Shown: piece by piece, positions 10,385 to 24,271 of the stretch
Numbering within the stretch: position 1 is the stretch's first letter
How the letters are laid out: the number at the start of each line of letters is the position of its first letter
NCBI GenBank assembly: GCA_905331475.1
Contig: CAJNYU010002705.1
Span: 42,600-106,599, forward strand
Length of the DNA stretch: 64,000 nucleotides
Reading direction: 5' to 3'
Source: Rotaria socialis
Taxonomy: Eukaryota; Rotifera; Eurotatoria; Philodinida; Philodinidae
Translations under genes and position numbers: made by a program
The notes under the pieces: model-generated
The model's input: only the letters and a program-made list of their open reading frames with translations
Told to the model about the DNA's origin: nothing
Databases searched by the model: none

Positions 10385-13300
10385 ATGATGAATAGAATAT
10401 TTTACTTAGTTCAACTACGCAGTTTAAAAAAAACAAATTCTGACAAGATAACGGACAGAGATTCATAGGTTAGAATCATAGACATTTCCACGTATCTCTT
10501 TTATCTTTAACTAATAACTAGAAAGAAATCTAATAGAATTCTTATTTGGCACAATAAGGAAATAAGGAAATGCAAACTGGTCAGATCTGATATACTCTAT
10601 TAGTGATAATAGGCTTGAGTTTGTGTTAAGAATCATACTATTAAAATGACACCTTGTATAGAATAAAAATCACAGTATTTTTTAAAAAAGGTGTGTAAGG
10701 ATGAAAAAAAGGCATTTTTAGAAATTTCTACGATAGCAATATTTTATCGAAATGTATGCAAGCTTTTCTTTATCTAACATAGCAGTGCCTATCATCTCCT
10801 ACAAACAAAAATCGTATCACAAGAGTTACCTTAATATATAGATGCATTAGGATAGTAAACTAGTGCTCACTCGATGCGTAAATTGGTCGTATTGTTTTTT
10901 GAAGAACAACTTCAAATTGTGTTTTAAGATGTAGAAATTGATGGTTTCACTCATATTTCCCTAACTCTTCTTAATCTGCTGCGATAAGAGCTATGACTGT
11001 ATAATAATTTTGAATTTCATGATCATCTTCTTACACCATTGCAAAGTGAATCGTAACACTATCCCGTATCATTATAGGACACATCCATCAGAAACCTCTA
11101 GATCGATGCGACGGTCACGGTAACATTCATTGGCGACGTTGTGCAGAGACTTCGGCAGTCATCAGTTCAGCTATTTTCGAGAAATTCTTAAATACTTGAT
11201 AGACTAAAAAGCGATCATTTTTTCCCCATTACGTAACTTTTTGTAGAATTCTTATCAGTCGAAATCGATTTTCTCCAGAAAATACGTCGCGTCAAGAGGA
11301 TCTTTCACATGTACCGCTCAGCAGATCTCTGCTGAGTGGTCGCTGACAGGACGCAGACAAGAGTTTAAATGGCACTTGTCGCATAAAGTAAATCTATACG
11401 AAAAAAACACGATTATTCCATTTGAATCTTCATTTTAATATATAGAAATGTCGTATCGAATTAATAACTTCGATGACACCGACTATCGAAGCTGTTTTCA
11501 TCAACTAAAATCGTACGTAGATGATTCAAATAAAAGCATCAAAATGTGAGAGTGTCGGTGTTAATGAAGAGATAACTCACAGACATTTACACAACGCCTA
11601 CGCTCTCAAAATGAATTGATTTATAATAAACTGAGGATTAATTGTCCGAATAAAAAACTAGCTAGAATTCAGGTGAAACTATTTTATATTTGAACAGTTT
11701 GTTGTAATAATCATGCAATTTGAATGTTATTGGCAAGCATGGGAATAGAAAAATCAAAGAACTTCGCGAAGAGTTTGACGATTGCAATACAATAGATAAT
11801 AGAGAATAAAAATCCTTCAATGTTAAGTAATTATATGAGCAACTAAAATTGTGTTTTCTTTGACAAATTTTTCAATTAAGGAAATTTACGAGTAGTTTGT
11901 AACCAACATATGTTAACCTACAATAGAAGAAAACAAAAGAAATAAGTACTGAATGTGCGATGAATTCATGTGGCTGCCCATCAGATTGATAATTACTTTA
12001 ATTATGCTACTGATTACATTCCACTAGGTAGTGAAAAATCTTTCAAAGAAAAATACTAAAGAACATATACAGATGAAAACAATATCGCTGATTATAGAAA
12101 CGCTTACGATCGAAATCTTTCAAAACTTATTTTATCAGACATTGACTAATGAATTAAATCTTCTTACATTAATTACCAGTATTTGCTTCCAACATTGATC
12201 TGCTTATTTTTGAACACATCAAATTATAAGAGCAGTTCATCGGAGGAAAGACATCAACTTTTTCGGCAAGGCATGCGTTTAGATTTTCATTTACATGTCA
12301 GAAAATTCTTTTTGAAAATGGTTTATTACTTAAATGATACGATAGATCTCCCTGCCGTATTCGAAAAAGATCGGCAATCGATATCACTGTTAAATAGTGA
12401 AGTTATTCTCATGGAATACATGTTCAACCCGGTGTCACAGAATTTCGATGAATTGGCGATTATTCATGTTCCTAGATGTAGCTAAGAAAAATCGATTGAT
12501 CTCTTCAAGGCGTCTCAAAATGATCATAGCGTTTGTAGAAAAAGATTCACGTATGCAAAAAATAGCTAAGTAATGCTGTAAATTACACACAACACCATGC
12601 CATAAAGAAAGATGAAAATCTAACAAAAGCGTAAGATATTCCTTATAATCAAATATTAGATAAACTGTATCGATAATCTTGATAAATTACTCACCACCGT
12701 CAAATTGTTTCAACCAACAGTAGTCGTAGAATCTTTAATGAGGCGTTTGTTGTTGGCTTTAACAAGTTTTATATATTAGGATACTGTTTGTTATTTTATC
12801 GAGTAACTCGTATGCTGCTTTTTGAAAATACCAACATTTTACTTTTCTTATCTTACTTGTTTCTAGTTTATTTGATTAGGTCTCAACTGCACACTTAACA
12901 AAAGTAAAACACTGCAGATGATAAGCACGCTAGCAATGAGTTTAAACAGGAAAAAACACATAAGTAAAGCTAGTACGATATTCGAGTATTTTCAGTCTCG
13001 AGAAGTACTCACTTTTCCTTTTGTAATCAGCAGACAAAAAAAGTATTTTCGCACCTAATTCACTTCCAGACCTGTGTTCGGTTTCTGATCGGTTGTCTTT
13101 AGGCGCAAATTTTTATTCTTTATCGAGTGGTACCATTTGTATGGTTGCCATCGAACAAAGCATACGGCTTGGATTGTGAGTATGGATACGCGTGTTTCAA
13201 GGTCGGAATGAATGAACTGGGTATAAATTGATTGCAATCTAGAACAATTCTATATTTATGATGGAACTCTTGAGAAAAGTGCCTAAATCCTGCTCCTGAT

Positions 13301-13387
13301 ATTATTTCTAAAGAAAATACGGCTCTATTTCGATTTATTGAAATACATCAACTAAATCAGTTTATCCACGAAATAAAGAGCTAATGA
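10385..13387. other. Intergenic; hairpin and one weak ORF
   Basis: No gene is firmly supported. A near-perfect 13-bp-arm hairpin lies at 11313-11340, centred on AGATCT. A 100-codon plus-strand frame at 12183-12485 (FNPVSQNFDELAIIHVPRC near the end) has mixed composition that could be coding or a relic. It has no recognised family and no supported exon partner. A 33-codon frame opens at 11447 (MSYRINNFDDTDYRS). Confidence 0.4.
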
Positions 13388-16300
13388 CTAGTCGATCGTA
13401 ATTTGAAATGTTCGAATTTGCATTGGATTAAGAGTGATTGTTGTTTCTTTCAATGATTGTTGTTCTAAAATTAAGTTTAGATAATATTCAAGGCGCTTTT
13501 CCATTAAATATAACTTACGAAACATATCGACATGTGAAGATTCTCCTTCTTTTGTCATCCAGTCGAGTCGATTGAGCTCGGACAATGGTAAATTGGCAGT
13601 CAGTATTAATTCAGTCATTTCATTAATGGTACCGATGCTTTTAAATAAAGCCTGTAAATCTATTGTCACCGGTTGTGAATAGGTTTCATCTTCGTTCAAT
13701 TCAAAATAATGTTCAACTCGTACAAGATACTGTTTGAGAGCTAATTGATCGAATGTCAATAGATGTACATTCAGTGGCATCACATCTGACAAAGCTGACC
13801 AACTTTGACGATAAACATTTGAATAGTTCGCATACGATGATGTGTTCGGTATGGAATAGGTAGCTAGAGGGTGCATGAACATTTGCTGAGCACCACTTCG
13901 ATGTAGTCGAGCGCTATCTTCTGGTCTATCGACAATAAGAATATGTTTGCCGGTCACAACAAGACCTTTACCATAAGCAGTCTCATTCAAAACTTCATTA
14001 ACACCCAACGAATCATCGTGAAGTACGCGACGATGAACCATAATTTCAACCGAACCATCGTACATACTTCCACCACCTTCGGATCGATCTATAGAATATT
14101 GAAAACAGAAGAATTATTTCCGATAATGATTGAAAAACAGAAAAAAAAATCTATCTTACCGGTAAGAATAGTCAGTTGACGATCATTATCTCGAATCCAA
14201 ATACGACTGTTAATTGGATAATAATTACCACTAATTGGTTCATCAACGAAATAAGGCCATGTTGGTCGATGATTACGAATACGTTCAAGAACTTCACGTC
14301 CATTAGCATCAGTATAATATTTCGATCCACTATCAATATTAGTATTATAACGAATAATAATTTCTTTGCCTTTATTATCTTCAATGGGGATCGGTCCAAC
14401 TGTCCATTCGACTTCAATGGCCGATGCTCCACGATAGAGGCTGATCTCTTGACTAATCCATTCATTGAAAACAATCGTTGCTTTTTGTACGGTATCTGTT
14501 TGCGTGCAATTTCTACAATTGTTTGTGTCGATATGACTATCGTCATGATAATTTATTTGAGAAGAATCACTTACATTGTACGTAAAAGACTCACGGGTAC
14601 TGCCTCAGGAATCAACGGTCGGAAGATATAAGCACCTGATGGAGATAATTCTGGAGTTGTACGATCACCGGGGTGGCCTTAAACAAAATGCATAAGAAAA
14701 TCTTAAGTAAAAACACTCGCTATCAAATTGTTAATTCAATCGAAGTCATTCCATAAAATAATACTTACTTTCATACCAGTAGAAACCCTGATTAAGGACC
14801 GATACTACTACTTGCTTATCGAAATTAGTGATACTTCTTAAATCTCCAAGACTATCAAATTCCGCTCGCAAATGCTAGAAATAATGGAAAATTTATTATA
14901 AGTATGATCCAAATCTTACGTCTTACTTCATTCTGTAGAGTGCATGCTTGATTTTGTACTATTTTCACTTTGTTGTGCTCGGTCTTGATCCCATCAGCTA
15001 TTAAAATTAAATCAAAATTAACTTTTCTCGTACGTAAGCAAAACTTTATAGATGAAAACACCTTTCACTTCGAAATAATACGTATTGTAACCAAGTGCTG
15101 GTAACGATGCTTGAAATAGGTATTGATACTGAGCTGAACTTGTTCGACCAGGAATATTTTTCATCGTTTCCGAAATCGGAAGATACTGTAAAATGAAAAC
15201 AAATATAACTAATTGTGTTCCGGCCATGAATCATTACTTCAGCTGAAATAAGATTTCCTTGTGGATCACGAATTATATATTCACGAGTGACAGGTACATG
15301 AGGATGAATTGTTACTGGATGAATAGTTGGATTCCATAGTGTCACTGTGAACTAAAAGAAAAATTCAGAAAGATGAGATTATACATAAGAATTGTACGTA
15401 CTTGATTTGCACCTTCAATTGGCAGACATTCACTAATATTCGAGTAAGGACAAAGAAATTGGCGGGCCACTGGTACTGTTTGACCTTCTCGAGGCAATAG
15501 TTGTGCATAAGCATCGTTGATCACTTCCTAAATAATAATCATAGTTTTTCTTATCAATTATGTATCATAAGACATACCACTGCTTGATCGATACCATCAG
15601 ACAATCGCTGAGCATAATCATTTGCTACATGTTGTTTCTCTGTTCCACTAACTGCATCATGATGTTGAGCAAGGCCCATTGCTTCACCTGTATTATAGAA
15701 TTACTGATTGATCCATCAAGCGAATATATATTTTTTTTATATCTTACTCAAATAAAAAATGTTATTTCGCAAATTCTTCTGGGAAAATCCATTTAGCTGA
15801 CGGGTAACTTGAAGAATATTATTTGCATAACGTTCATAACGTTTTAACGCAGGCCGGGAAGTATAATAGCCGGTCCAGTACGCAAACGGAACGCTAGCAT
15901 ATGGGAAAAAATCATCACTTTTCGATGTCCATACTCGTTCAGCTTTATTCAAAGCATATAAATAACACGAAGGCGTAGAATAAAAGACATTGACATTGCT
16001 ACCATTCTCTTGCTGATGATAGGATGGCAAATGATATCAATTAGGAATATTTAAAATGGCATACATACCGCTAAGTTAACATAATGAATCAATTTGTCTA
16101 AATTTTTGAATTTCTCATGAGCATTCTGATCCTGAAAATCATCACCCATCGTTATGATGATATGATTCGTTGCATAACCATGAGCCTAGAAAAAAAAGAT
16201 AAGAATAAAATTTCCATTATTTAAAATAAACCTCAAGATGCGCTGCATTAATAAATGATTGAACACGTTCCGGAACATTATAATCGTGTAAGCGTTTATC

Positions 16301-17406
16301 ATCCTAGAATCATTTAATTCATTCATACGTATCTCGACTATCGATAAATAGTGGCATACCATAATCGGTTGATCATTACAATGTATGTCAAAACAAAATG
16401 TATTCGGCCCACTATATGAATGTGGTAAAACGCCTGTGAAGAGCCAACTTTGACGGCCTAAAAAATAATCTAATCGTATGAATATACTCAAATAAACACT
16501 AACCTAAGTTGGCACTTCCTTTCCACATCATTTCTAAGTTCTTTTCTATAGTTCGAGGTATTCGATCTTGATAGTCAATACGTCCGAAAAATAGACCATC
16601 GAAGCCCATCTAAGAGAAAACGAAATCTACATCGAACATGAACCCATCAAGTATACGCAACCTGTGCCATAAGTGAAGCCATTTCTCGCGAATGACCAAA
16701 TGGATCGATTTGCCAGCCAATTTTCGGTCGAGCACAGTCGCCAAATGTATCATGTAAAAATTCGGCACCTAACGCATGTTGATCAATAATCGAATTGTAG
16801 TGTGTTGCTGCCTCATCATTCATTGACCAACCACCCGAGATAAATTCCAGGCGACCTAGATAGATTTACATCAATGATTAGAATAAAAATCCAAAGAACG
16901 ACTATCTACACACCTTCGTTGACAAGTTGTTTAACGGCATTACGCGTGTCGTTCGATTGTTCATTCCACCAACGCCAGAAAAATGCCATTTCAACATAGA
17001 TATATCGACGATCGGGATTGTCTAATAATGCCGACACCACTGAATCGAGAATATATTGAACGCCACGGTTAACAATTTCACTACGTGCTAAATGATCAAT
17101 TTATTAACACGGCCATTACTAACATGTGAATTGAATTATTACTTACATCCATAATAATACTGATCGACTGTTTTCAACCAACCAACATCATCGTGTGTAT
17201 GAGCTACGATATGAACATTGAGTTTATCAGGTTTACCCAAATTGCATGACTAAAACATAAACAAGCGTTCATTTTGAATACTTTTCTTTTTAAATAAAGC
17301 AATGCTTTCTTACGTCATAACCACAGCTGTTTTGTGACTTGTACGGTGTTGGAAGACCGTGTGTCGCAACGAAAAGAAGAACCAAGCAAAATATTGCTAC
17401 GTGCAT
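13388..17406 (-). CDS. MAN2B1: Lysosomal alpha-mannosidase, GH38, 18 exons, complete
   Basis: The spliced frame gives 1009 residues, close to the roughly 1010 of animal lysosomal alpha-mannosidases. Exons, 5' to 3': 17406-17314, 17249-17147, 17087-16914, 16855-16662, 16609-16504, 16457-16360, 16303-16232, 16185-16069, 16012-15748, 15687-15578, 15527-15402, 15351-15238, 15185-15062, 14997-14927, 14874-14769, 14677-14575, 14512-14160, 14088-13388. All phases agree. The N-terminus is a signal peptide ([17 protein letters not shown]). The GH38 zinc-site motif AHTHDDVGW is near residue 48. The catalytic nucleophile is the Asp of [10 protein letters not shown] near residue 174, and HHDAVSGT is near 416. 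C-terminal beta-domain motifs include [13 protein letters not shown] and [17 protein letters not shown]. It should remove alpha-mannose from N-glycans during lysosomal breakdown. Nothing essential appears missing. Confidence 0.95.
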
Positions 17407-20400
17407 GACCTCTAAATATCAACCATATGAATAAAATCCAAGACATTCGTAATGAATAACTTACTTTTCGAGGACTCTATTTGAAACAGGTAGAGCGTGT
17501 GCGTGTATATGTTTGAGTTTGAAACTCAAAGATAAAAATATTATTTTTCAACTATCAGTTTTTTTTACTGCAGGCAGGCTATGAGTTTTGATAAGAGACA
17601 ATCTTCTCTAGTCCTATCAAGAGCATTGCCTTAGTGCTGCGTATGTAATGAAATAAAGTAACAGTACATAGTTGCTATTTTCAATGCAATGAATCGATGA
17701 ATACTTTTTTGCTATCACTATTTTTTTTTATTCTTCATACCACGTGTTTCTCGAAAATGGAAAAAGAACGTTAGAAGTCATGTTGCTTGCTCTTTCAACC
17801 TCTACCATAATAAATAGAAAAAAAAACTATCGGTACGGCGTCAATAAGCTCCATTCAATATCAGATACTTATTATCGATATTATTTAAATTTTTCAATCG
17901 ATTGAAGAAATGTTTGCTCTATCGTATTAGCTATGTGATAATGACTAAAAATCAAGTCAATCTAAGTTATATTTCTATCCAGCTTTTTAATCTCACAAAC
18001 TTAATTCTATTGAAAAATGTTGCAGCCAAAAGTAAAAATTGTTGAATTTCAATTATCTTCAAAGAATATCTTTCTTTCACTCAAAATTCAGCTACATCTG
18101 AATAGTTGTGATTTCGTTTGTGCATTTGTATTGGAAAAACTCTATGAAGGACACTAATTTTTCGTTCCTTTAAACAATTAATCTTATTCAGTGTTGAAAC
18201 ATATGGCTTCTAGCAATGAGTGCTTTCGCAATGTTACGAACAAATTCATCTTAACTCGTTATACTTTATTATGGCCTCGGGTTCGTCCTATATTTCCTAT
18301 TTTTTCTCCTATATTTCGATGAGTTTTCCTGTATTTCCTATAAACAAAATGTAAAAAAGTAGAAATTGCTAAAAAATGCTTTTGTTTTAGTATAATTTCG
18401 ATGCTTTTTAAACAGATCAATTCGATAATTATTGATTCTTTTACATTCTTTGAATTTTTCATAGGGACTATATTTAAAATGCAATTCGTTTTCAGACTAT
18501 CAAACGGACTAAATGAAAATAACTGACTATTTTAAGTAAAAATATTCAAACAAAGTAAAATACTCTTTATAAATGCTTGTGTTTTTTAAAAGCTTTTATT
18601 GCTGCCGATCACATGGATTTACGTGAATGGTCTTGTTCGAGTGTAACGCTGTGATATTTTTGACACACTTTGTTCTTGGTTGTTTCGGAAATTGAGAATT
18701 ATCAAGTTCGTTCAAACATCATTTGATGCAACTTGTCGTGGTATGCTTATGTCATAAGATAACATTTTTGGATAAATTCTAGAGTTTATATAGAGAAGTT
18801 TTGGTTGTCTGATGTTCAGGGTCACTAATAAACTGTAATTTCTTCTGCAACTACTTCTCCAAATGAAACATTTCTAGAGCTAGTTTTGTAGCGCTTTGAC
18901 CAGGTTTTCAAATTCTAAAAACGTTTTCTCTAAGCTATTTTTACTTAGATAAAAAGACGTGACCTTTTTAGTAACGCTGAGGTACAGTTTTTTCGCCACC
19001 AATTTTGACGCAATTAGCATCATCATAATTATTTGATTTTGATTATTGTTAGTTCTTTTCTTTATAACTAATCTTTATACACAAAATGAAATCGACACAT
19101 CTGTATGGAAGCTCATAAGCGGCACAGTGAATTAGAAAGCGTATAAGAATCTGCATTGTCATTAGCTACGAAAGTCAAAAATGAAATAGGCCATTTGTAG
19201 AGATTGAAATTCTGCATTTAGTGATCTGTCATTGATACTTTTTGAACCAATACCCACACCCTGGTCTATTTGGTGTTCATGTATTAATATGTAAAGAAAT
19301 ATATTTTGACTGAATTTAATTATGTCTGACTAATTTCATTTAATTTAAGAAAGAAGTAAGAATGAAATCTTAACAAAAATTTAGTGCGCATGTTAATTTG
19401 ATACAGAAAAAATTTAAAACAACGTTCAATTTGAATCTAAACAACGAATCTTCAGCGTCCTATTTTTTTCTCATTTTTTATGCCTTTTCCTGTATTTTTA
19501 AAAAGTTTGATCCTGTGCAAATTCCTACTTTTTCAAAAACTCGCAATCCGAGGCCAGGACTTGATTATCCGATGTCATCTCTATTGCTTAAACGTCGTGT
19601 GTGCATCTCTCTCTCTCTTGTGAATTTGCTCTTGTTTTTTGCTTTTATCTTTTCTCTCTGTTGATTAGCTTGTCTACCGACCTCTTTTTTCCAGATCTGG
19701 TAGCCATTTCTGGTTGATGTTGCTCCACTTTACGCGACGTCTACTTTTTCTTCTATTCTCTAACGATTCTCCACTCATACTGACTCATTTCTTTTCCGTT
19801 CTGATGCTTTTCTTTTCTGATGCTCGTGTTGATTCATTCTATCATAACGGATGGAACAGAAGCAATTTCGTATTTTTTTTATCAGTCTGTTTTTTTCAAG
19901 TTAGATTTGATCCGCATCGTCTCTTTATTATAGGACGATAGAGAATTCCAGTTAGATTTTATTTATATACCTAAGCATTCTCGTTGAATCAAATAAATAG
20001 TAGACAGTGATCTCAGCAAAAGTATTGAATAAACATAGCCAGTTATTATCCATTATACATTTGATTTGCGCTGCTTGATCATGTAGTATGTGAATATTGT
20101 GATGAATTCACAAATTAGGTGGTCACTTGTGAGTGTTGTCAATATACACAATAAAATATATTTATGTTATGAAAATACCGCCGCGTAAATGATTATAGAA
20201 AACATAGAATTCTCTATCTGCCAACATCAAATTACACTATTTTGATCGAATTGAACTAGAGGAAGCAAAATAGCAAAAACATTTTTTTTCTCTTTCCATC
20301 CTGTGTTCATTAGATTCAATTAAAACTATCCTAGAGAGTAATAAAATTTTTTATGAGTGCATTGACTCTAGTATAACAGTCGATTCATTTTGAAAGATAA

Positions 20401-20669
20401 TTCTTCAGTAAGAAACATATTATTTCTGATTTTTGGTCTATTCTACAGGAGGAGCAAAAGAGCAGATTGATAAGATAGATAACTTGTCATGAAAAAACAT
20501 AATCCGTCTCGCACGATTAAATAGTTGCAGTGAAATTTAAACCAAAAAGTAACATTTTCTATTAATCGTTGAATATATTTTTCTTTACACCAGAATATAA
20601 TAAAGAGATAAAGAATTTGCTATACATTGTATGGATCTTAATTTTAGAGATACGAAAAACTGAACAAAC
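17407..20669. other. Intergenic, no gene seen
   Basis: AT-rich sequence between the divergent mannosidase and NAPRT genes; the promoters of both must lie within it. Two pyrimidine-rich patches (about 18280-18345 and 19455-19510) share a TCCTATTTTT-CCTGTATTT pattern and may be copies of one dispersed repeat. The frames on either strand show no family. Confidence 0.55.
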
Positions 20670-22491
20670 ATGGCAACGACGCAACAACCAAATGCTGTTC
20701 AGCCAATGCTCACTGATCTCTATCAAATTTCGATGGCCTATGCTTATTGGAAGAGTGGCAAACATCAAGATGAATCTACATTCGATCTGTTTTTTCGTAA
20801 AAATCGTAAGTGAAACAATTCGATTGTCAAATGTGTATAATTTTATTTTGTAGCATTTGGTGGTGAATACGCATTATTTGCTGGTCTTGAAGACTGTTTG
20901 AAATTCATTGAAAATTACAAATTTCAAAAATCCGATATCGACTATCTTCAGACAGTGATGCCCGACTATATTGAGAAGGAATTTTTTGACTTTCTATTGA
21001 ACATCAACATGAATGATATCAAAATTTATGCAATACCTGAAGGTGTGACGTGTGCATTCATTTGCATGTGTTGTTTTAGTTTTTTTTTCTTTAGGTTCTG
21101 TGAGCTTTCCTCGTGTGCCATTGCTTCGTATCGAAGGGCCTATTCTAAAAGCACAATTACTCGAAACGACTCTTTTAACATTAATCAACTATGCTAGTCT
21201 GGTCGCAACGAATGCTGCTCGATTTCGCGCAGCGGTTGATCCTAGTAAGAAATTTTACGAATTGGGTCTTCGACGTGCACAAGGCCCAGATGGAGGTCTC
21301 AGCGCCTCAAAATATTGCTACCTAGGCGGATTCGATGGTACATCAAACGTATTAGCTGGTAAACTGTATGGAATTCCGATTCGAGGTAAATATTTTTTTG
21401 CAACAAGAATTTGCTGATTCTTGGCTTCGGTCATTAGGAACACATGCTCATGCTTATATTAATTCATATCAAAATCTTGAGGAGTTGAAAAATAAAGAAT
21501 TGACCGATCGAATTACCGGTGAATCACGTCCATTCGTACAATTGTGTTTGAAATATCTCGATGAACTTGGTCCAATACTAAAAGTCCTTCCCGACCAAAC
21601 TCACAAAGGTGAATTGGCTGCATTTATTGCCTATGCTACCGCATTTCCTTCGGGATTTTTGGCTTTAGTAGACACTTACGATGTTCTCAAGTCTGGTGTA
21701 CCAAATTTTCTGGCTGTTGTTCTGGCATTGCATGAATGCCAGTATGAAGCGGTAGGCCTTCGTTTGGACTCCGGTGACATATCCTATCTATCATTGGAAG
21801 TACGTGCAAAGTTTATTGAAGTGGCTCAAAAATTCAATTTACCTTTTATTGAACATTTGACTATTGTAGCAAGTAATGATATTAACGAGGATACATTACA
21901 TTCATTAGAAAAGCAAGGACATGCAGTTGATATATTCGGTATTGGAACACATTTAGTTACATGCCAGAGACAACCCGCACTTGGTTGTGTCTATAAATTA
22001 GTTGAAGTAAGTGTTTTCATTGGAGTAAAAAATATTTATTATTGTTCCTATAGTTGAATGGAATACCACGAATCAAAGTAAGTCAAGATATCGAAAAAGT
22101 AACGATACCTGGCCGAAAAGATCTCTATCGGCTCTATGATACTAATGGTAAAGCTTTATGTGATCTAATGACTAAAACTGACGAACCCGCGCCGATCGCT
22201 GGTGAAAGAGTACTTTGTCGACATCCGTTTTTTGCAACGAAACGTGCCTATGTTACACCAACGTCAGTACAATGTATGTATAAATTGTATTGGGCCAATG
22301 GTCAAATTCAACATGCACTCCCAGCGTGGCATGAAGTTCGTTCTTTTGCTCAGCAACAAATAGAAACCTTGCGTAAAGATCATCGACGAAATCTTAATCC
22401 AACACCGTACAAAGTCTCAGTTAGCGATAGTCTTCATTTGTTCTTACATAAACTCTGGATGAGTAGTGTACCAATTGGTGAACTCGCTTAA
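20670..22491 (+). CDS. NAPRT: Nicotinate phosphoribosyltransferase, 5 exons, complete
   Basis: Exons 20670-20805, 20854-21042, 21095-21385, 21438-22006 and 22054-22491 join in frame to give 540 residues, the usual animal NAPRT length. The protein makes nicotinate mononucleotide from nicotinic acid and PRPP, the first step of the Preiss-Handler route to NAD+. Family features in order: [19 protein letters not shown] at the start; [55 protein letters not shown] of the phosphoribosyl-binding barrel; [13 protein letters not shown] near residue 380. The start is the ATG opening [17 protein letters not shown]. Introns are 47-52 bp. A possible poly(A) signal AATAAA lies at 22685-22690. All motifs look intact. 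Confidence 0.95.
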
Positions 22492-23333
22492 TAGCCGCAT
22501 CAAAGAAAAAACTCTTCAGTTGAATTAGAACGAACCAATTCAATATTATTTGTGTTTAGATACAGTTTAGTTTATTTTGTTTGTATTTTGTTGACAACTT
22601 TTAGAAAATATATATACATCTATATTTGATCTTTATTTTTCTCTCATCTACATCGTTATTATGTTGTTGTTCATATCATGCGGCAATAAAATGTAAAGAA
22701 CGATAAAAAAAAAGGTCCTGCTCTAGTAGACATTGATTACTTGCAAAATCAGTTTTCAAATGCGTACATATTATATAGAAATTAAGTTGAGTTTTTGCTA
22801 CACAATCTCTTGATCTTCACTATCAAAATCAAGGAGTAGTTTGATGCAATACAACGTAGCGATTACTGATGTTTGAAGAAAACAAAAACATTTATAACAT
22901 CGTATCGATAAAAGAGAAACGAGAACAATTCCCAAGATCGCTGAAAACAGAAGCAAGACAGTCGACGAAGAAAAAATGGTACATGCCACAAAAATGTTTC
23001 ATAGAAGTAAATGATGAATTGTCGTTTCGAACAGCGTTTTCTTCGTTAGCGTCAAATATATGGCTGCAGTATTCAACGAGTGATTTATGAGTCACTTCAT
23101 CCTTTTCTCTCTCGAGAGAGAACAGACGCACAAGCGCTTGCTTATATTCCTTTTTTTTAACGTAGTCCTCCTCTTTGTGCTAGAATAAGGAGAGCAATCA
23201 ACGGTAACTACCACTCTAATAAAAAAAAATCAATCCTCAATTCTGCAACTAAATACTTCAGCTATCAACACAATGGAACAATCGAACGAATGAGAAACAT
23301 ATTAACATAACAGCTGCCTAAAACTTGGAAGAA
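22492..23333. other. 3' flank of NAPRT and intergenic sequence
   Basis: It contains the likely NAPRT 3'-UTR and poly(A) signal. Overlapping open frames at 22869-23131 on both strands have no recognisable family, and each is probably a by-product of the other. Confidence 0.5.
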
Positions 23334-24068
23334 ATGATCGCATACATCCGGCAAAATCCTAATATAGCACTAGGTATTCATCATCATCTTACCGAAGCTC
23401 CACATCTGCAACAACTCAATACTCCAATCAAAGCTTCAACACCACAAACACCTAAATGAAATCTTGATGCAACTGATAGCAATGATGCAGACATATCAAA
23501 ACAACAACGCGTTCTATCGAACAGAAAACAAAAAGAATATGGTCAAATCAATGTATCAAGAGCTCCAAGGGCGTTACTTTCATTGAATACTAATCCTGTG
23601 CTAGAGTAACACCAACCACAAATATCAGAACATCAACAAGGTCGTTTCCCATTTGAGCACCTGAAACGAGCTGTTTCAAGCAACATTCTGTGTTTTTTAA
23701 TTGAATATGATCAAGATGTGAACTCGAAGAACCGTTCATTCGATATATCAGCAGCAAGTATTCTTGAAGATTACTTCAAATAACAAGAAATCTCAATCCC
23801 TTTCTTGCTCGTCGGTCATTCAAGTATTAAATTAAAATTAGGGATAAATAACAAAGAATCATATCCAGCATTCATATATGCGGATAAATGACCGTCACAA
23901 ATCAATAATATCAACATCACTACGATAAAACTAAAATTTATTCCCGATGCATTCGCTCTTGTAGTACGTTACGTACCTCTCCAGTACAATGATGAATATG
24001 TCACAGAATAAATTGAACGAAATCTTCAATCAGCTGAAAATGTTAGACGTATTCAATATCACTTTTAA
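23334..24068 (+). pseudogene. Stop-riddled ORF1/gag-like retroelement relic
   Basis: One reading frame runs 245 codons from the ATG at 23334 to TAA at 24066-24068 without a frameshift. It is broken by several in-frame stops, for example after HTPQTPK-like sequence, after NTNPVLE, after LEDYFK, after FIYADK and after NDEYVTE. The stops look like single-base changes from Trp, Gln or Glu codons. The first half is Gln/Asn-rich. The second half (RFPFEHLKRAVSSNILCFL, then FALVVRYVPLQYNDEYV) has the look of the RNA-binding N-terminal ORF of a retroelement. That identity is my inference. A telomere-like tract begins 33 bp downstream, which fits a retroelement inserted near a chromosome end. Confidence 0.5.
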
Positions 24069-24101
24069 CGAAGAACAAATGATTTGAGATTTGTTGTTAA
24101 A

Positions 24102-24214
24102 GGGTGGTGTGGGTGTGGGTGTGTGAATGCGAATATGGGTGTGGGTAAGTGAAGGCGATAACCATTTGTCCATACTTGCACTGATACACTCATACCGATA
24201 CACCCATACCCTCA
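24102..24214. repeat. Telomere-like TGTGGG tract, G-side then degenerate C-side
   Basis: G-rich units (GGTGTGGGTGTGGGTGTG, then TATGGGTGTGGGT) run over 24102-24147. They are followed by a degenerate C-rich counterpart at about 24180-24214 (ATACACCCATACCCTC). TGTGGG is the reported telomeric repeat of bdelloid rotifers. The same G-then-C order recurs at 25364-25430 and 35865-35940. Confidence 0.7.
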
Positions 24215-24271
24215 AATAAATAAATTTATATCTTAATCTCGTGCTGATTAAAATTTTTGTTAAATACAGTT

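Noticed and set aside
22869-23131. Overlapping frames on both strands
   Set aside because: No family on either strand; the pattern fits chance open sequence.
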